Source of the DNA: a bacterium
GTDB taxonomy: Bacteria; Planctomycetota; Planctomycetia; Isosphaerales; Isosphaeraceae
Assembly: GCA_016125085.1 (NCBI GenBank)
Contig: WGMM01000019.1
Span: 248,001 to 312,000, forward strand
Direction: 5' to 3'
DNA: 64,000 bases
The translations under genes were made by a program, and so were the position numbers. The notes below the pieces were generated by a model, which did no database searches, was not told the origin of the DNA, and saw nothing but the letters and a program-made list of their open reading frames with translations. Numbering within the stretch: position 1 is the stretch's first letter; the number at the start of each line of letters is the position of its first letter. Below, in pieces: positions 25,048 to 41,162 of the stretch.

Positions 25048-27560
25048 GAGCCACGGATCGACCGATGCACGAAACTGAGACGAGAATGACATTCCGGAGC
25101 CGGACCCTTATGTTCGCCAGTTCGATTGGCCGTACGCTCGGGCTTGCCCTTTCAGGCCTGTGCCTGGTGGCGGGCCTGCAGTCGGCCCGTGCCGAAGAAC
25201 CGAAGCTGGAAAAGCTGAGCGTCTTCCCGCCCGCGATCCATCTTTCGGACGCGAAGGACAGGCAATCGCTCACGATCCAGGCCACCTACGCCAACGGCTT
25301 GACCGAAGACGTGACCGAGAAAGCGAAGCTGACCTTCGCCAATGCGGCGCTCGTGAAACTCGACAAGTCTATTGTCTGGCCCGTCGCCGACGGCGACACC
25401 GAACTGACGATCGAATTCGGCGGCCAGACTCAAAAGCTGCCCGTGAAGGTGGCCGGGGTCGGCAAGACTCTGCCGATCTCGTTCCGCATGGACGTCATGC
25501 CCGTCTTCATGAAGGCCAACTGCAACACCGGCAGCTGCCACGGAGCGGCCCGGGGTAAGGACGGCTTCCGCCTGAGCCTCTTCGGCTTCGACCCTGAAGG
25601 CGACTACCAACGCATCACGCGGGAAATGCCTGGCCGGCGATTGAATCAGGCCGCTCCGGCTGAATCGACCCTCGTGGAAAAGGCGGTCGGCGCGGTTCAG
25701 CACACGGGCGGAAAGCGGATCGAACCCGGCACCGAGATGTATCAGACGCTCGTCAACTGGGTAGCCTCCGGATCGCCGAACGACGACGTTTCGAAACTGC
25801 CGAAGCTGGTGGACGTTCAGATCGCGCCACAACAGGCGGTGATGGACGGCCCGGGCACGAAGCAGCGGCTGACGGTTCTGGCCAAGTATTCCGACGGCAC
25901 GGATCGTGACGTCACCGGCCTGGCCGTGTTCCTCACGAACAACGACACCTCGGCCGCCGTCGACGCCAATGGCATGATCACAGCCGGCGACCGGGGCGAG
26001 GCGTTCGTCATGGCCCGGTTCGAGACATTCACCGTCGGCTCGCAAATCCTTGTGCTGCCGAAGGGTCTGAAGTTCGATTACCCGGCTGAGCAGGAAGCCA
26101 ACTACGTCGACACCCTGGTGGCCAACAAGCTGAAGAAGCTGCGGATCGCCCCTTCGACGGTGTGCGATGATGAAACATTCGTCCGGCGCGTCTATCTGGA
26201 CATCATCGGCGTGCCGCCGACGGTGAAGGAGACGACGGCCTTCCTCGACTCGAAAGACCCGAACAAGCGGGCGGCCGTGATCGACGAACTGCTCGGCCGC
26301 AAGGAATTCACCGAACTTTGGGTGAACAAGTGGGCCGAACTGCTGCAGATCCGTTCGAGCCTGCAGGTCAGCTACAAGTCGATGTTCCTGTATTACAACT
26401 GGCTGATGGACAGGATCTCGAAGAACACGCCCATGGACGAAATGGTGCGTGAGCTTCTGGGGGCCAGTGGCGGCACGTTCAAGAACCCGCCGACCAATTT
26501 CTATCAGCAGACGACCGACCAGCTCGTCCTGACCGAAAGCGTCGCCCAAGTGTTCATGGGCATGCGCATTCAGTGTGCCCAGTGCCACAATCACCCGTTC
26601 GACCGCTGGACGCAGGACGACTACTACGGCTTCATGGCATTCTTCAGCCAGATCGGCCGGAAGGGAACCGACGATTACCGTGAAACCGTGATCTTCAACT
26701 CCGGCGGCGGCGAAACCAACCACCCGGTCGGCGGCCGCGTGATGCCGCCCAAGTTCCTGGGTGACGAGGCCCCGAACACGGCCGGCAAGGATCGCCGCGC
26801 TGTCCTGGCCGAATGGCTGGCCAGCCCACGTAACCCGTTCTTCGCCAAGAGCTTCGTGAATCGTGTCTGGGCTCACTTCTTCGGCCTGGGCATCGTCGAC
26901 CCGGTCGACGACTTCCGCGTTTCGAACCCGGCGACGAACCCCGAGCTTCTCGACGAACTCGCCAAGCGGTTCACGGAAAGCAAGTACGACCTGCGCAAGC
27001 TGGTGCGTGACATCTGCAATTCGCGGACGTATCAGCGGTCCACGCAGCGGAACGAGTCGAACCAGTCCGACGAGAAGAACTTCGCCCATGCGAACTTGCG
27101 GCGGATTCAGGCTGAGTCGCTTCTGGACACGATCTCGGTCGTGACCGAAACCAAGGACAAATTCAACGGCCTGCCTCTGGGCAGCCGGGCGGTGCAGATC
27201 GCCGACGGCGGCTTCAGCAACTACTTCCTCACGACATTCGGCCGCGCCACCCGCGAGACCCCCTGCTCGTGCGAAGTGAAGATGGAGCCGACCCTTTCGC
27301 AGGCACTGCACCTCCTCAACGGCGACACGGTGAACCAGAAGATCAAGGCCGGCGGCGTCATCGACAAACTGATGACCGAGCATCCGAAGATCGAGGACCG
27401 GATCGTTCAGCTCTACCTGCGCTGCCTGGCACGGCGGCCTACGCCCGAAGAGATCGAGAAGGTGAAAAGCTCGATCGATCCGAAGGCCGATCCGAAGCAG
27501 GCGACGGAAGACCTGTTCTGGGCCCTGCTCAACAGCCGTGAATTCCTGTTCAATCATTGA
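25044..27560 (+). CDS. DUF1549/DUF1553 planctomycete cytochrome-like protein
   Basis: 838 residues. The ATG overlaps the stop of the PPC gene by four bases and GGAGG stands a few bases upstream, so the start is firm. A signal peptide (about 28-50, ending SARAEE) is followed by an Ig-like domain, CNTGSCHGAARG near residue 154 (CX4CH), another Ig-like domain (260-340), then DUF1549 with the second motif CAQCHNHPFDRW near 511, and the C-terminal DUF1553 (LASPRNPFFAKSFVNRVWAH and following). CxxCH-like motifs suggest heme; the CX4CH spacing of the first is unusual. Function is unknown for this planctomycete family. Translation is coupled to the PPC gene. Confidence 0.92.
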   Translation: MRATDRPMHETETRMTFRSRTLMFASSIGRTLGLALSGLCLVAGLQSARAEEPKLEKLSVFPPAIHLSDAKDRQSLTIQATYANGLTEDVTEKAKLTFANAALVKLDKSIVWPVADGDTELTIEFGGQTQKLPVKVAGVGKTLPISFRMDVMPVFMKANCNTGSCHGAARGKDGFRLSLFGFDPEGDYQRITREMPGRRLNQAAPAESTLVEKAVGAVQHTGGKRIEPGTEMYQTLVNWVASGSPNDDVSKLPKLVDVQIAPQQAVMDGPGTKQRLTVLAKYSDGTDRDVTGLAVFLTNNDTSAAVDANGMITAGDRGEAFVMARFETFTVGSQILVLPKGLKFDYPAEQEANYVDTLVANKLKKLRIAPSTVCDDETFVRRVYLDIIGVPPTVKETTAFLDSKDPNKRAAVIDELLGRKEFTELWVNKWAELLQIRSSLQVSYKSMFLYYNWLMDRISKNTPMDEMVRELLGASGGTFKNPPTNFYQQTTDQLVLTESVAQVFMGMRIQCAQCHNHPFDRWTQDDYYGFMAFFSQIGRKGTDDYRETVIFNSGGGETNHPVGGRVMPPKFLGDEAPNTAGKDRRAVLAEWLASPRNPFFAKSFVNRVWAHFFGLGIVDPVDDFRVSNPATNPELLDELAKRFTESKYDLRKLVRDICNSRTYQRSTQRNESNQSDEKNFAHANLRRIQAESLLDTISVVTETKDKFNGLPLGSRAVQIADGGFSNYFLTTFGRATRETPCSCEVKMEPTLSQALHLLNGDTVNQKIKAGGVIDKLMTEHPKIEDRIVQLYLRCLARRPTPEEIEKVKSSIDPKADPKQATEDLFWALLNSREFLFNH

Positions 27561-27571
27561 CGTAGCCGATT

Positions 27572-27599
27572 CCGGGGCTAAGCTCTAGCGAAGCCCCGG
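27572..27599 (+). repeat. GC-rich inverted repeat after the DUF1553 gene
   Basis: CCGGGGCT and AGCCCCGG around a 12-base loop, 11 bases after the stop; no T-run follows. Similar in position to the hairpins at 22313-22350 and 30074-30097. Confidence 0.45.
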
Positions 27600-27644
27600 C
27601 TTACGCCGCTGACACACACATTCGAGATCTTCGGACGACAACAG

Positions 27645-30026
27645 ATGACATCGAATACATCCGGGTTATCCCGACTCGCAGGCCGGCTGGGCGTGATGGC
27701 GCTGGTCGCCGCGACGCTCGTCACGGTCACGGCCACGGGGCAGGACGCCGCCTCGGCGAAAATTACGTATCAGGAACAGGTTCAGGCCATTTTCCGGAAC
27801 CGCTGCAACTCGTGCCACAATGCCGACAAGCAGAAGGGCGGCCTGAATCTCGAATCGTTCGCGACGACGATCGCGGGCGGTTCGTCCGGCGCGGTGATCG
27901 AACCTGGCGACCCCGACAGCTCAACGCTCCTCGGCCTGGTGATGCAGACCGACGAGCCCAAGATGCCGCCCAACAGCCCGAAGATCCCGGATGAGGAGAT
28001 CGCGACGATCCGCAAGTGGATCGAAGGCGGTGCCCTGGAAAATTCGGGCAGCAAGGTGGCGATGAAGGCCAAGCCGAAGTTCGAATTCAAGCTTGACCCG
28101 AACTCGGTCGGCAAGCCCTCCGGCGAACCGGCGATGCCCGGCCCCGGCCTTTCGACGGAACCCGTGATCGTGGCGAACCGTTCGACGGCCATCACGGCCG
28201 TTGCGACAAGCCCCTGGTCGCCGCTGATCGCCATCGGCGGACACAAACAGGTTCTGCTGTACCATGCCGATCAGGGCCGCCTGATGGCCGTGTTCCCCTT
28301 CCCGGAAGGGTTCGTCCATTCGCTCAAGTTCAGCCGCAATGGCGACTTGCTCCTGGCTGGCGGTGGCCGGGGCGGTCAGTCGGGTCTGGCCGTGGGTTGG
28401 GACGTGAAGACCGGCAAACGAGTTTTCGAAGTCGGCAAAGAATATGACGTCGTGCTGGCCGCGGACATCAGCCCGGACAATTCGCTCGTCGCGATCGGCG
28501 GCCCTTCCCGCATGGTGAAGGTGTTCGCCACGGCCGACGGCGAGCTTCAGTTCGAAATGAAGAAGCACACCGAGTGGGTGACGGCGCTGGAGTTCAGCCC
28601 CGACGGCGTTCTGCTCGCTTCGGGCGACCGCAACGGCGGCCTGATCGTCTGGGAAGGCCAGACGGGTCGCGAGTTCTATGACCTTCGCGGTCACACGGCG
28701 ATGGTCTCCGACGTTTCATGGCGGCTCGATTCGAACGTGCTGGCTTCGTCGTCCGAAGACGGCTCCGTGCGGCTCTGGGAGATGGAAAACGGCAACCAGA
28801 TCAAGACCTGGGGCGCACACGGCGGCGGCACTCTGGGCGTGACGTTCACCAAAGACGGCCGCATCGTGACGACTGGCCGGGACCGCGTGACACGTCTGTG
28901 GGACGGCAACGGCGGCAAGCAGCGTGACTTCGAAGCCTTCGGCGACCTGGCCCTGGCCGCGGCCGTCACGTTCGATACGACCAAAGTCATCGGCTCTGAC
29001 TACCTCGGCGAAATCCGCGAGTGGGACGTCAACGACGGCGCCCGCCTGCTGACCTTCTCGGCCGTGCCCCTGCCCGTCGCCCAGCGGCTGCCCGCCGTGA
29101 AGGCCGATCTCGGCCAGGTTCGCGCCCGGGTCGAAGCGACATCCAAGGAACTGGCCGCCTCCGAAAAGGCTCTGGCGGATCAGACTGCCGCCACGGCCGC
29201 TGTCGAAGCCAAAATGGCACCGCTGGCTCAGGCCCTGGCCAAAGCCACGGCCGACGCCAAGACCGCTGCTGACGCTCTGGCCGCGACCACAGCCGCTGAA
29301 GCCAAGGCCCAGGGCGACGTGAACGCCGTCAACGCCAAGATCGCGCAAGCGGCCGAAGCCCAGAAGGCGGCTGAAGCGGCACTGGCGGCCACGACCGCCG
29401 CGGAAGCCGCCGCGAAACAGGCTGCGGACGCAGCCCGGGCGGCCATCGGCGCCGTCACGGCCGAAAAGCAGAAGGTCGATCAGCAGCTCGCCGAACTGAC
29501 CGCCGCGATCGCCAAAGCCCCGAACCGGGCCGAGGCCGATAAACTCGTGGCTCAGCTCAACGATCTCGTCATCCGCAGCGTCGCCCAGACGACGGCCCTG
29601 ACCTCAGCCGTAGCCGCACAGGCCCAGAAGCTGACCGAATCGGAAACGGCCGTGGCGAACCTGGCCGCCGCGAAGGCTGCCGCGGCCGCTGCCCCGGGCG
29701 CCGTGGCCGCCGCACAGGCGGAACTGCCGCCACTGGCGGAAGTCCTGAAGAAGTCCACCGAAGCGAAAACGGCTGCCGCCGCTGCAGATACGGCCGCCAA
29801 GGCTGCTGTCGCGGCTGCGACGGGCCCCGTGAATGCCCTCAAGCCCGAACTCGACAAGGCCGTGGCTGCTCGAACGGCCGCGACGGCCGCGAAAGAAGCG
29901 AAGGCCAAGGAGTCTCAGCGACTCACGGCCCGGGCGGCATCGCTCGAAGTCGAAACCAAGGCTCTCGAGGAAGAGCTGAAAGCTCGTCCCGCCGGAGCGA
30001 ACCCGGTCGCCGCAAGAAGCGAGTGA
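27645..30026 (+). CDS. Exported cytochrome-WD40-coiled-coil fusion protein
   Basis: 793 residues. A signal peptide (about 10-32) is followed by a planctomycete cytochrome C (PSCyt1) domain with CNSCHN at 54-59 and a Met-containing loop EPKMPPNSP near 105. Seven WD40-type repeats fit between about 175 and 480, enough for a full beta-propeller (repeat ends such as VGWDVK, IVWEGQ, RLWEME, RLWDGN, REWDVN). From about 485 to the end the chain is an Ala-rich, heptad-like coiled coil with many Ala, Lys, Glu, Thr and no Cys. A cytochrome plus propeller plus long coiled coil may be an exported electron-transfer or structural scaffold. It ends with the terminator at 30074-30107. Confidence 0.88.
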   Translation: MTSNTSGLSRLAGRLGVMALVAATLVTVTATGQDAASAKITYQEQVQAIFRNRCNSCHNADKQKGGLNLESFATTIAGGSSGAVIEPGDPDSSTLLGLVMQTDEPKMPPNSPKIPDEEIATIRKWIEGGALENSGSKVAMKAKPKFEFKLDPNSVGKPSGEPAMPGPGLSTEPVIVANRSTAITAVATSPWSPLIAIGGHKQVLLYHADQGRLMAVFPFPEGFVHSLKFSRNGDLLLAGGGRGGQSGLAVGWDVKTGKRVFEVGKEYDVVLAADISPDNSLVAIGGPSRMVKVFATADGELQFEMKKHTEWVTALEFSPDGVLLASGDRNGGLIVWEGQTGREFYDLRGHTAMVSDVSWRLDSNVLASSSEDGSVRLWEMENGNQIKTWGAHGGGTLGVTFTKDGRIVTTGRDRVTRLWDGNGGKQRDFEAFGDLALAAAVTFDTTKVIGSDYLGEIREWDVNDGARLLTFSAVPLPVAQRLPAVKADLGQVRARVEATSKELAASEKALADQTAATAAVEAKMAPLAQALAKATADAKTAADALAATTAAEAKAQGDVNAVNAKIAQAAEAQKAAEAALAATTAAEAAAKQAADAARAAIGAVTAEKQKVDQQLAELTAAIAKAPNRAEADKLVAQLNDLVIRSVAQTTALTSAVAAQAQKLTESETAVANLAAAKAAAAAAPGAVAAAQAELPPLAEVLKKSTEAKTAAAAADTAAKAAVAAATGPVNALKPELDKAVAARTAATAAKEAKAKESQRLTARAASLEVETKALEEELKARPAGANPVAARSE

Positions 30027-30073
30027 ATCGCCGCTTGCCGAACGGTGCGGACTTCGTCAAACTGAAACTCGTG

Positions 30074-30107
30074 AAGGGCGGTTGCCAAACCGCCCTTTTC
30101 GATTTCT
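30074..30107 (+). terminator. Intrinsic terminator at the end of the DUF1501 block
   Basis: AAGGGCGGTT and AACCGCCCTT form a perfect 10-bp stem with a 4-base loop, followed by TTCGATTTCTTG. Confidence 0.8.
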
Positions 30108-30140
30108 TGCCCCTGATATATCGAACACCGGACTGACTCG

Positions 30141-31190
30141 ATGGCCAGGAATATCGCCAAAATTCGCCCGATCGAAGCGACCGTCATCGGGAGCTGGTCC
30201 ATTCCCGGATGGTATCAGGCCTATGCCGAAGCCGTTCGCCGCGATCCTGAATCGTTCGGCCCGGCCGATCGGGAAGAAGCCGTACGTGACGCCGTCGGCG
30301 CGGTCGTTCGTGACCAGATCGATGCCGGCCTGGACCGGATCACCGACGGCGAAGTTCAGCGAGTCGACTTCAATCTGGGCTTTTACGAGCACCTCTCAGG
30401 CCTGAAAAAGCGGGATCAGCAGCGATTCTGGGGTGCCCCCGGGCACGACCAGCGTTCGAAGTATGTGGCCGTCGAACCGATCACGGCCCCGAAGGGCCTG
30501 GGCTGTGTCGAGGAATTGCACCGGTTTCGCCAGGTCGCGCCGGCAGCGCTGACGAAGATGCCTGTGCCGGGCCCGTTTACGCTTGCCGGCTGCATCGACG
30601 GCGGCACTGTTTATCGGGATCGCGAGTCGGTGGCCGAGGCTCTTCTGCCGATCGTCCGCAAGGAGATGACGGACCTTGTCGCCGCCGGGGTCGACTTCAT
30701 CCAGCTCGACGAGCCGAGCTTCGCCTGTCACCCGCAGCAGGCCGAGTATTTTCTCGACATCATCCGCCGAACCGTCGAAGGCATCCCGGCCTACATCAGC
30801 ATGCACATGTGTTTCGGCAATTACCGAGCCCGGGCGGTCGGCTGGCGGAGCTACGCACCACTATTTCCGGCGATCGAGCGGGTGGCCGTCGATCAGCTCG
30901 CCCTGGAATTCGCCTCGCGTGAGATGGCTGAAGTCGAGTTATTGAAAAAGCTTCCGGAGTCGATCGACGTCGCCGTGGGGCTCGTGGACGTGAAGAACAC
31001 CTGGGTCGAACCGGTCGATCTGATCGTCGCCCGGATCGAGAAAACGCTCGAATTCGTATCGCCCCATCGCCTCAGCATCACGCCCGACTGCGGCTTTTCC
31101 CAGACCCCGCGGCACGTGGCCGTCGGCAAAGCACGGAATCTGGCTGCCGCGGCACGTCAAGTTCGTGAAAAACTGGGCCTGGAACGATGA
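30141..31190 (+). CDS. MetE-like (cobalamin-independent methionine synthase C-terminal family) protein
   Basis: 349 residues, TIM-barrel of the UROD/MetE superfamily, matching the length of stand-alone MetE C-terminal homologues. Visible metal-site residues are HMC in SMHMCFGNY near 221 and the Cys in TPDCGFSQTPR near 316; with a Glu between them they would bind zinc. IGSWSIPGWY starts the barrel and QLDEPSFACHP sits mid-protein. True MetE needs an N-terminal domain, absent here, so this enzyme probably moves a methyl group from a different donor or to another thiol. It overlaps the UlaG-like gene by four bases. Confidence 0.85.
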   Translation: MARNIAKIRPIEATVIGSWSIPGWYQAYAEAVRRDPESFGPADREEAVRDAVGAVVRDQIDAGLDRITDGEVQRVDFNLGFYEHLSGLKKRDQQRFWGAPGHDQRSKYVAVEPITAPKGLGCVEELHRFRQVAPAALTKMPVPGPFTLAGCIDGGTVYRDRESVAEALLPIVRKEMTDLVAAGVDFIQLDEPSFACHPQQAEYFLDIIRRTVEGIPAYISMHMCFGNYRARAVGWRSYAPLFPAIERVAVDQLALEFASREMAEVELLKKLPESIDVAVGLVDVKNTWVEPVDLIVARIEKTLEFVSPHRLSITPDCGFSQTPRHVAVGKARNLAAAARQVREKLGLER

Positions 31191-32047
31191 TCGAACCGGT
31201 CCGCAGCGGTGCGGAACTCGTCGCGGAGATCGAATCGACGATCCCCCAGCCCGGCACGATCGCCGTCTGGTGGCTGGGCCAGAGCGGCTACCTGATTCGT
31301 TCGGCCGGTGCGACGATTCTGATCGACCCGTACCTGAGCGAGTCGTTGACGAAGAAATACGCCGCGACGAACAAGCCCCACATCCGGATGACCCGCTGCC
31401 CGGTCGATCCATCCATGCTGACATGCATCGATGTCGTCCTGTGCTCGCACAAACATTCCGATCACATGGATCCCGGCACTCTGCCGGCCATCGCCGCGGC
31501 TTCGCCCCGGTGCATTTTCGTGGTACCGGCATCGCTTCTGGAGCATGCGGCAAGTCTGGGATTACCGGCCGATCGGATTCTCGGGATCGATCACGGCTGC
31601 GTGCGTGAGTTTATCAATGGTTCGCTGCGGATTCGGGCCTTGAAGGCGGCGCATGAGAATCTTGATACGGACGACCAGGGCCGGCATCTTTATTTGAGTT
31701 TCGTCATCGATGCGGGTGATATCCGTATTTTCCATTCCGGCGATACGATGGCCTGGCCGGGCATGGCACAGGAAATCGGCCCGGGGGTCGATATCGCCTT
31801 TCTGCCGATCAATGGGCGTGATCCGGCTCGGGGCGTGGCGGGCAACATGAACGCCGAAGAAGCCGTGGCGCTGGCTTCGGAATTCGTTCCCCTCATACTC
31901 GTACCGCATCATTACGATATGTTCACGTTCAACACGGTCGATCCCGGCGCATTCGTAGAAGCATCAAGGCAGTTGCCGCCGACGGTTCGACCCGTTATCC
32001 TTCGCTGTGGCGAACGCTTCGAGACGGATCCGCGCAACAGGACGTGA
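31187..32047 (+). CDS. UlaG-like metallo-beta-lactamase-fold hydrolase
   Basis: 286 residues. The fold's metal motif is SHKHSDHMD near residue 85 (HxHxDH), followed by FHSGDT near 182 and VPHHYDMF near 239 as further ligands; ILIDPYLSESL near 45 is like UlaG, the L-ascorbate-6-phosphate lactonase. Substrate is not determined. The ATG overlaps the MetE-like stop (ATGA), so the two are translationally coupled, and xylulokinase starts 6 bases after this gene. A role in opening a sugar lactone upstream of xylulose would fit the UlaG and XylB pair, but is inference. Confidence 0.82.
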   Translation: MIEPVRSGAELVAEIESTIPQPGTIAVWWLGQSGYLIRSAGATILIDPYLSESLTKKYAATNKPHIRMTRCPVDPSMLTCIDVVLCSHKHSDHMDPGTLPAIAAASPRCIFVVPASLLEHAASLGLPADRILGIDHGCVREFINGSLRIRALKAAHENLDTDDQGRHLYLSFVIDAGDIRIFHSGDTMAWPGMAQEIGPGVDIAFLPINGRDPARGVAGNMNAEEAVALASEFVPLILVPHHYDMFTFNTVDPGAFVEASRQLPPTVRPVILRCGERFETDPRNRT

Positions 32048-32053
32048 ACGACC

Positions 32054-33580
32054 ATGGCAGTGGCACTTGGCATCGACATCGGGACGTCGGGCACGAAAAC
32101 CCTGGCGATCGACGAAACCGGCAGGATTCTGGCATCGGCATCATCGGAATACCCGTGTTCCCACCCCCAGCCGGGCTGGTCGGAACAGGATCCGGAACTC
32201 TGGTGGCGGGCGACGTGCGAGACGATTCGCGCCGTGCTGCACCGGGGCGGCCTGAAGCCGGAAGATATCGGTGGTGTCGGCCTTTCCGGCCAGATGCACG
32301 GCTCGGTGTTCCTCGACGAATCGGGCAATGTCCTGCGGCCTGCCCTGCTCTGGAACGACCAGCGCACCGTGGCCGAATGTGCCGAGATCACGCGGCTGGC
32401 CGGCGGCCATGACGCCCTGGTGGGCATGGTCGCGAATCCGGCCGTCACCGGCTTCACGGCCCCCAAGATCCTCTGGCTGCGTAACGCCGAGCCGCACAAT
32501 TATCAGCGGCTCAGGCAGGTGCTTCTGCCTAAGGATTATGTCCGCTACAGGCTCAGCGGAACCTATGCGACGGAAGTTTCGGACGCATCGGGCACGCTGC
32601 TTCTGGATGTGAAGAACCGGGCCTGGAGCCACGAACTCGTCAGCAAGCTGGGGCTGGACGCTTCGATCCTGCCCCCGTGCTACGAAAGCCACGTGATTTC
32701 CGCCGAGGTCAGTTCGAAGGGTGCCGCCGAATGCGGCCTGGCGGTCGGCACGCCGATCGTCGGCGGCGCGGGCGACCAACCGGCATCTGCAGTTGGCAAT
32801 GGCATTGTACGCGGCGGCATCGTTTCGGCCACGCTGGGCACTTCAGGCGTGGTCTTCGCCCATGCCGACACGCCGGATTTCGGCCCTGCCGGCAAGCTTC
32901 AGGCAGGTTGCCACGCGGTGGCCGGTGCCTGGCACACGATGGGCGTCGTCCTTTCGGCCGGCGGTGCGATGCAGTGGCTGCGTAACCACCTGGGCCAGTT
33001 GGAAATGGCCGAAGCCCAGCGCCGGGGTGTCGATCCCTACGAAATCCTGACCGAAGAAGCCCAGCGAGCGACCGCGGGCTGCGAAGGCCTGGTGTTTCTA
33101 CCCTATCTGACGGGTGAGCGCACGCCGCACTTCGACCCCTATGCAAGAGGTGGCTGGATCGGGCTGACGGTGCGGCACGAGCGGTCGCACGTGATCCGGG
33201 CCGTGATGGAAGGCGTGACCTTCGCCATGCGCGACAGCCTGGAGCTGGTGCGGGCCTCGGGCGTGCAGCCGAAGCAGATTCGCCTGTCGGGCGGTGGGGC
33301 AAGAAGCCGTTTCTGGCGTCAGATGCAGGCGGACATTTACGGCAGCGAAGTCGCCACGATCAACGCCGCCGAAGGGCCGGCATTCGGCGTGGGTCTTCTG
33401 GCCTTCGTGGGCACGGGGGTTTACGCGAACGTGCCGGAAGCGTGCGACGCGACGATCAGGGAAGTCGAGCGGATAGCCCCGAACCGCGATCTCACGAAAG
33501 CGTACGACACGGCGTTCGCGCATTATCGGGCGGCTTACACGAGCCTGAAACCGCTTTTCCACGAGATGGCGAAGGATTGA
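32054..33580 (+). CDS. xylB: Xylulokinase (FGGY family)
   Basis: 508 residues. FGGY sugar kinase with GIDIGTSGTKTLAID at the N-terminus, LSGQMHGSVFLD near 78, WNDQRT near 101, GGAGDQPASAVGNG near 235, GTSGVVFAH, and the C-terminal SGGGARSRFWRQMQADIYG near 415. The SGQMHG motif is typical of xylulokinase, which phosphorylates D-xylulose for the pentose phosphate route. Because FGGY kinases vary in substrate, other pentuloses are possible. It follows the UlaG-like gene and touches the UvrA gene (one base between stop and start), an unusual partner. Confidence 0.9.
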   Translation: MAVALGIDIGTSGTKTLAIDETGRILASASSEYPCSHPQPGWSEQDPELWWRATCETIRAVLHRGGLKPEDIGGVGLSGQMHGSVFLDESGNVLRPALLWNDQRTVAECAEITRLAGGHDALVGMVANPAVTGFTAPKILWLRNAEPHNYQRLRQVLLPKDYVRYRLSGTYATEVSDASGTLLLDVKNRAWSHELVSKLGLDASILPPCYESHVISAEVSSKGAAECGLAVGTPIVGGAGDQPASAVGNGIVRGGIVSATLGTSGVVFAHADTPDFGPAGKLQAGCHAVAGAWHTMGVVLSAGGAMQWLRNHLGQLEMAEAQRRGVDPYEILTEEAQRATAGCEGLVFLPYLTGERTPHFDPYARGGWIGLTVRHERSHVIRAVMEGVTFAMRDSLELVRASGVQPKQIRLSGGGARSRFWRQMQADIYGSEVATINAAEGPAFGVGLLAFVGTGVYANVPEACDATIREVERIAPNRDLTKAYDTAFAHYRAAYTSLKPLFHEMAKD

Positions 33581-33581
33581 C

Positions 33582-39899
<6,318 letters not shown>

Positions 39900-39954
39900 T
39901 TCACGGGGTCGGACGCATCGGCAACACGATCGATTCGCCCGATTCCGGCAATTC

Positions 39955-41097
39955 TCAGGCCCGGCGGATCTGCCTTTGCTTGCGGCCGGTCGTGAAGTTC
40001 TCGAACACCGTCTGGCCAAGTTGTTCCGCGGTGCAGTATCCGGCCACGCCGCGCGTGACTCTCGCCAGTTCGCCGACGAAATTGACGAGGCCGAAATAGT
40101 AATAATCTTCGATCAGCGCGAAGCTCGAAACGCGGATACCTGAAGCCGCACATCGCTTCGCTTCGGCCAGAGTGGCTGCGGCGGTCTTGGGCGATGGCGG
40201 GTAGATAAGCATCAGGTCCCGGCCGTCGATGTGGGCCGTCGGTTCGCCGTCGGTGATCAGGATGATCTGCTTGTTCGGCGTCGCCTCACGCATCAGCATA
40301 TTCCGCGCCAGCTTGAGCCCGGCGTGAATATTGGTGAAGTGCTGGGGCACTTTTTTCGGCGACTGGTCCAGAGAAATCCGCAGGTGCACGCGTGAGTCGA
40401 AAATGGAAACCGGCTTGGGCGCGGAATCGAGCAGCTCACGTTCCGTCAGGGGGCTGGCGTAGCTGTAGAAGCCGACCATCCGGAGCGTGTCGCTGGGGTA
40501 TTGGGCCCGCACCATGGCGCTCAGGCCCATGGCGACCTGTTTGGTCATGGCGTATTTGCCGAACCGGTTCATCGATCCGGACATGTCGATCAGTACGACC
40601 GTGGCGCAGGAGGTCTGATATTCCGTCTCGTAAACGACGAAATCGTCCTGCTCCAGCCGGATCGGCGTGCCTTTTCCCTGCCGCACGATAGCGTTTCGCA
40701 TCGTTTCGTGCAGATTCAGGTTCGCCAGGTTGTCGCCGAATTCGTATGCCTTGCTATCTTCGTGCACGACGCTGCCCGCGCCTTTGTGCGGCGTTTCATG
40801 CTTGCCGATGGCATCGCGGTCGAACGACTGGAACAGGCTCGTCAGGGCCGACTGTTCGACGCGCCGAAGCCCCTTGGCCGTAACGCGATAACGCCCCTGG
40901 GCGTCTTTTTCGATGAGCCCTTCCTGGCGGATCAGGTCGAGGATTTCCTGGGTGTCCTCGTCGCTGGTGTCGATGCGGCGCCAGATCTCGTCGCCCATGC
41001 TCATCATGTATTCGGCGAGCTTGTCGAAGACATTCTCCGCCTTCGATCCGGTCGGATCCTGACTGCCGTCCCAGGCACCATATTCGAAAATCGACAT
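39955..41097 (-). CDS. VWA-domain protein, partner of the AAA+ ATPase
   Basis: 380 residues. A helical N-terminus (1-110) is followed by a von Willebrand A domain (about 160-350) with the metal-ion site DMSGSM near 170, a Thr at QHFTN near 253 and ITDGEPTAH near 282. Such proteins form chelatase-like pairs with AAA+ ATPases, in which the VWA part binds a target and the ATPase remodels it. GGAG lies nine bases before the ATG. It follows the ATPase gene (41163-42593) by 65 bases and is surely one unit with it. The target is unknown. Confidence 0.87.
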   Translation of the reverse strand: MSIFEYGAWDGSQDPTGSKAENVFDKLAEYMMSMGDEIWRRIDTSDEDTQEILDLIRQEGLIEKDAQGRYRVTAKGLRRVEQSALTSLFQSFDRDAIGKHETPHKGAGSVVHEDSKAYEFGDNLANLNLHETMRNAIVRQGKGTPIRLEQDDFVVYETEYQTSCATVVLIDMSGSMNRFGKYAMTKQVAMGLSAMVRAQYPSDTLRMVGFYSYASPLTERELLDSAPKPVSIFDSRVHLRISLDQSPKKVPQHFTNIHAGLKLARNMLMREATPNKQIILITDGEPTAHIDGRDLMLIYPPSPKTAAATLAEAKRCAASGIRVSSFALIEDYYYFGLVNFVGELARVTRGVAGYCTAEQLGQTVFENFTTGRKQRQIRRA

Positions 41098-41162
41098 GAC
41101 CGATGACTCCGATCGAATGCGTGCCAGGGGAACGGTGCGAACGCTTCAGTGGCTTGACTTCA

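Noticed and set aside
25152..27557. Long open frame (about 800 codons) on the minus strand under the DUF1549/DUF1553 gene
   Set aside because: It mirrors the coding gene on the plus strand, has no motifs, and high-GC codon bias opens the opposite strand.
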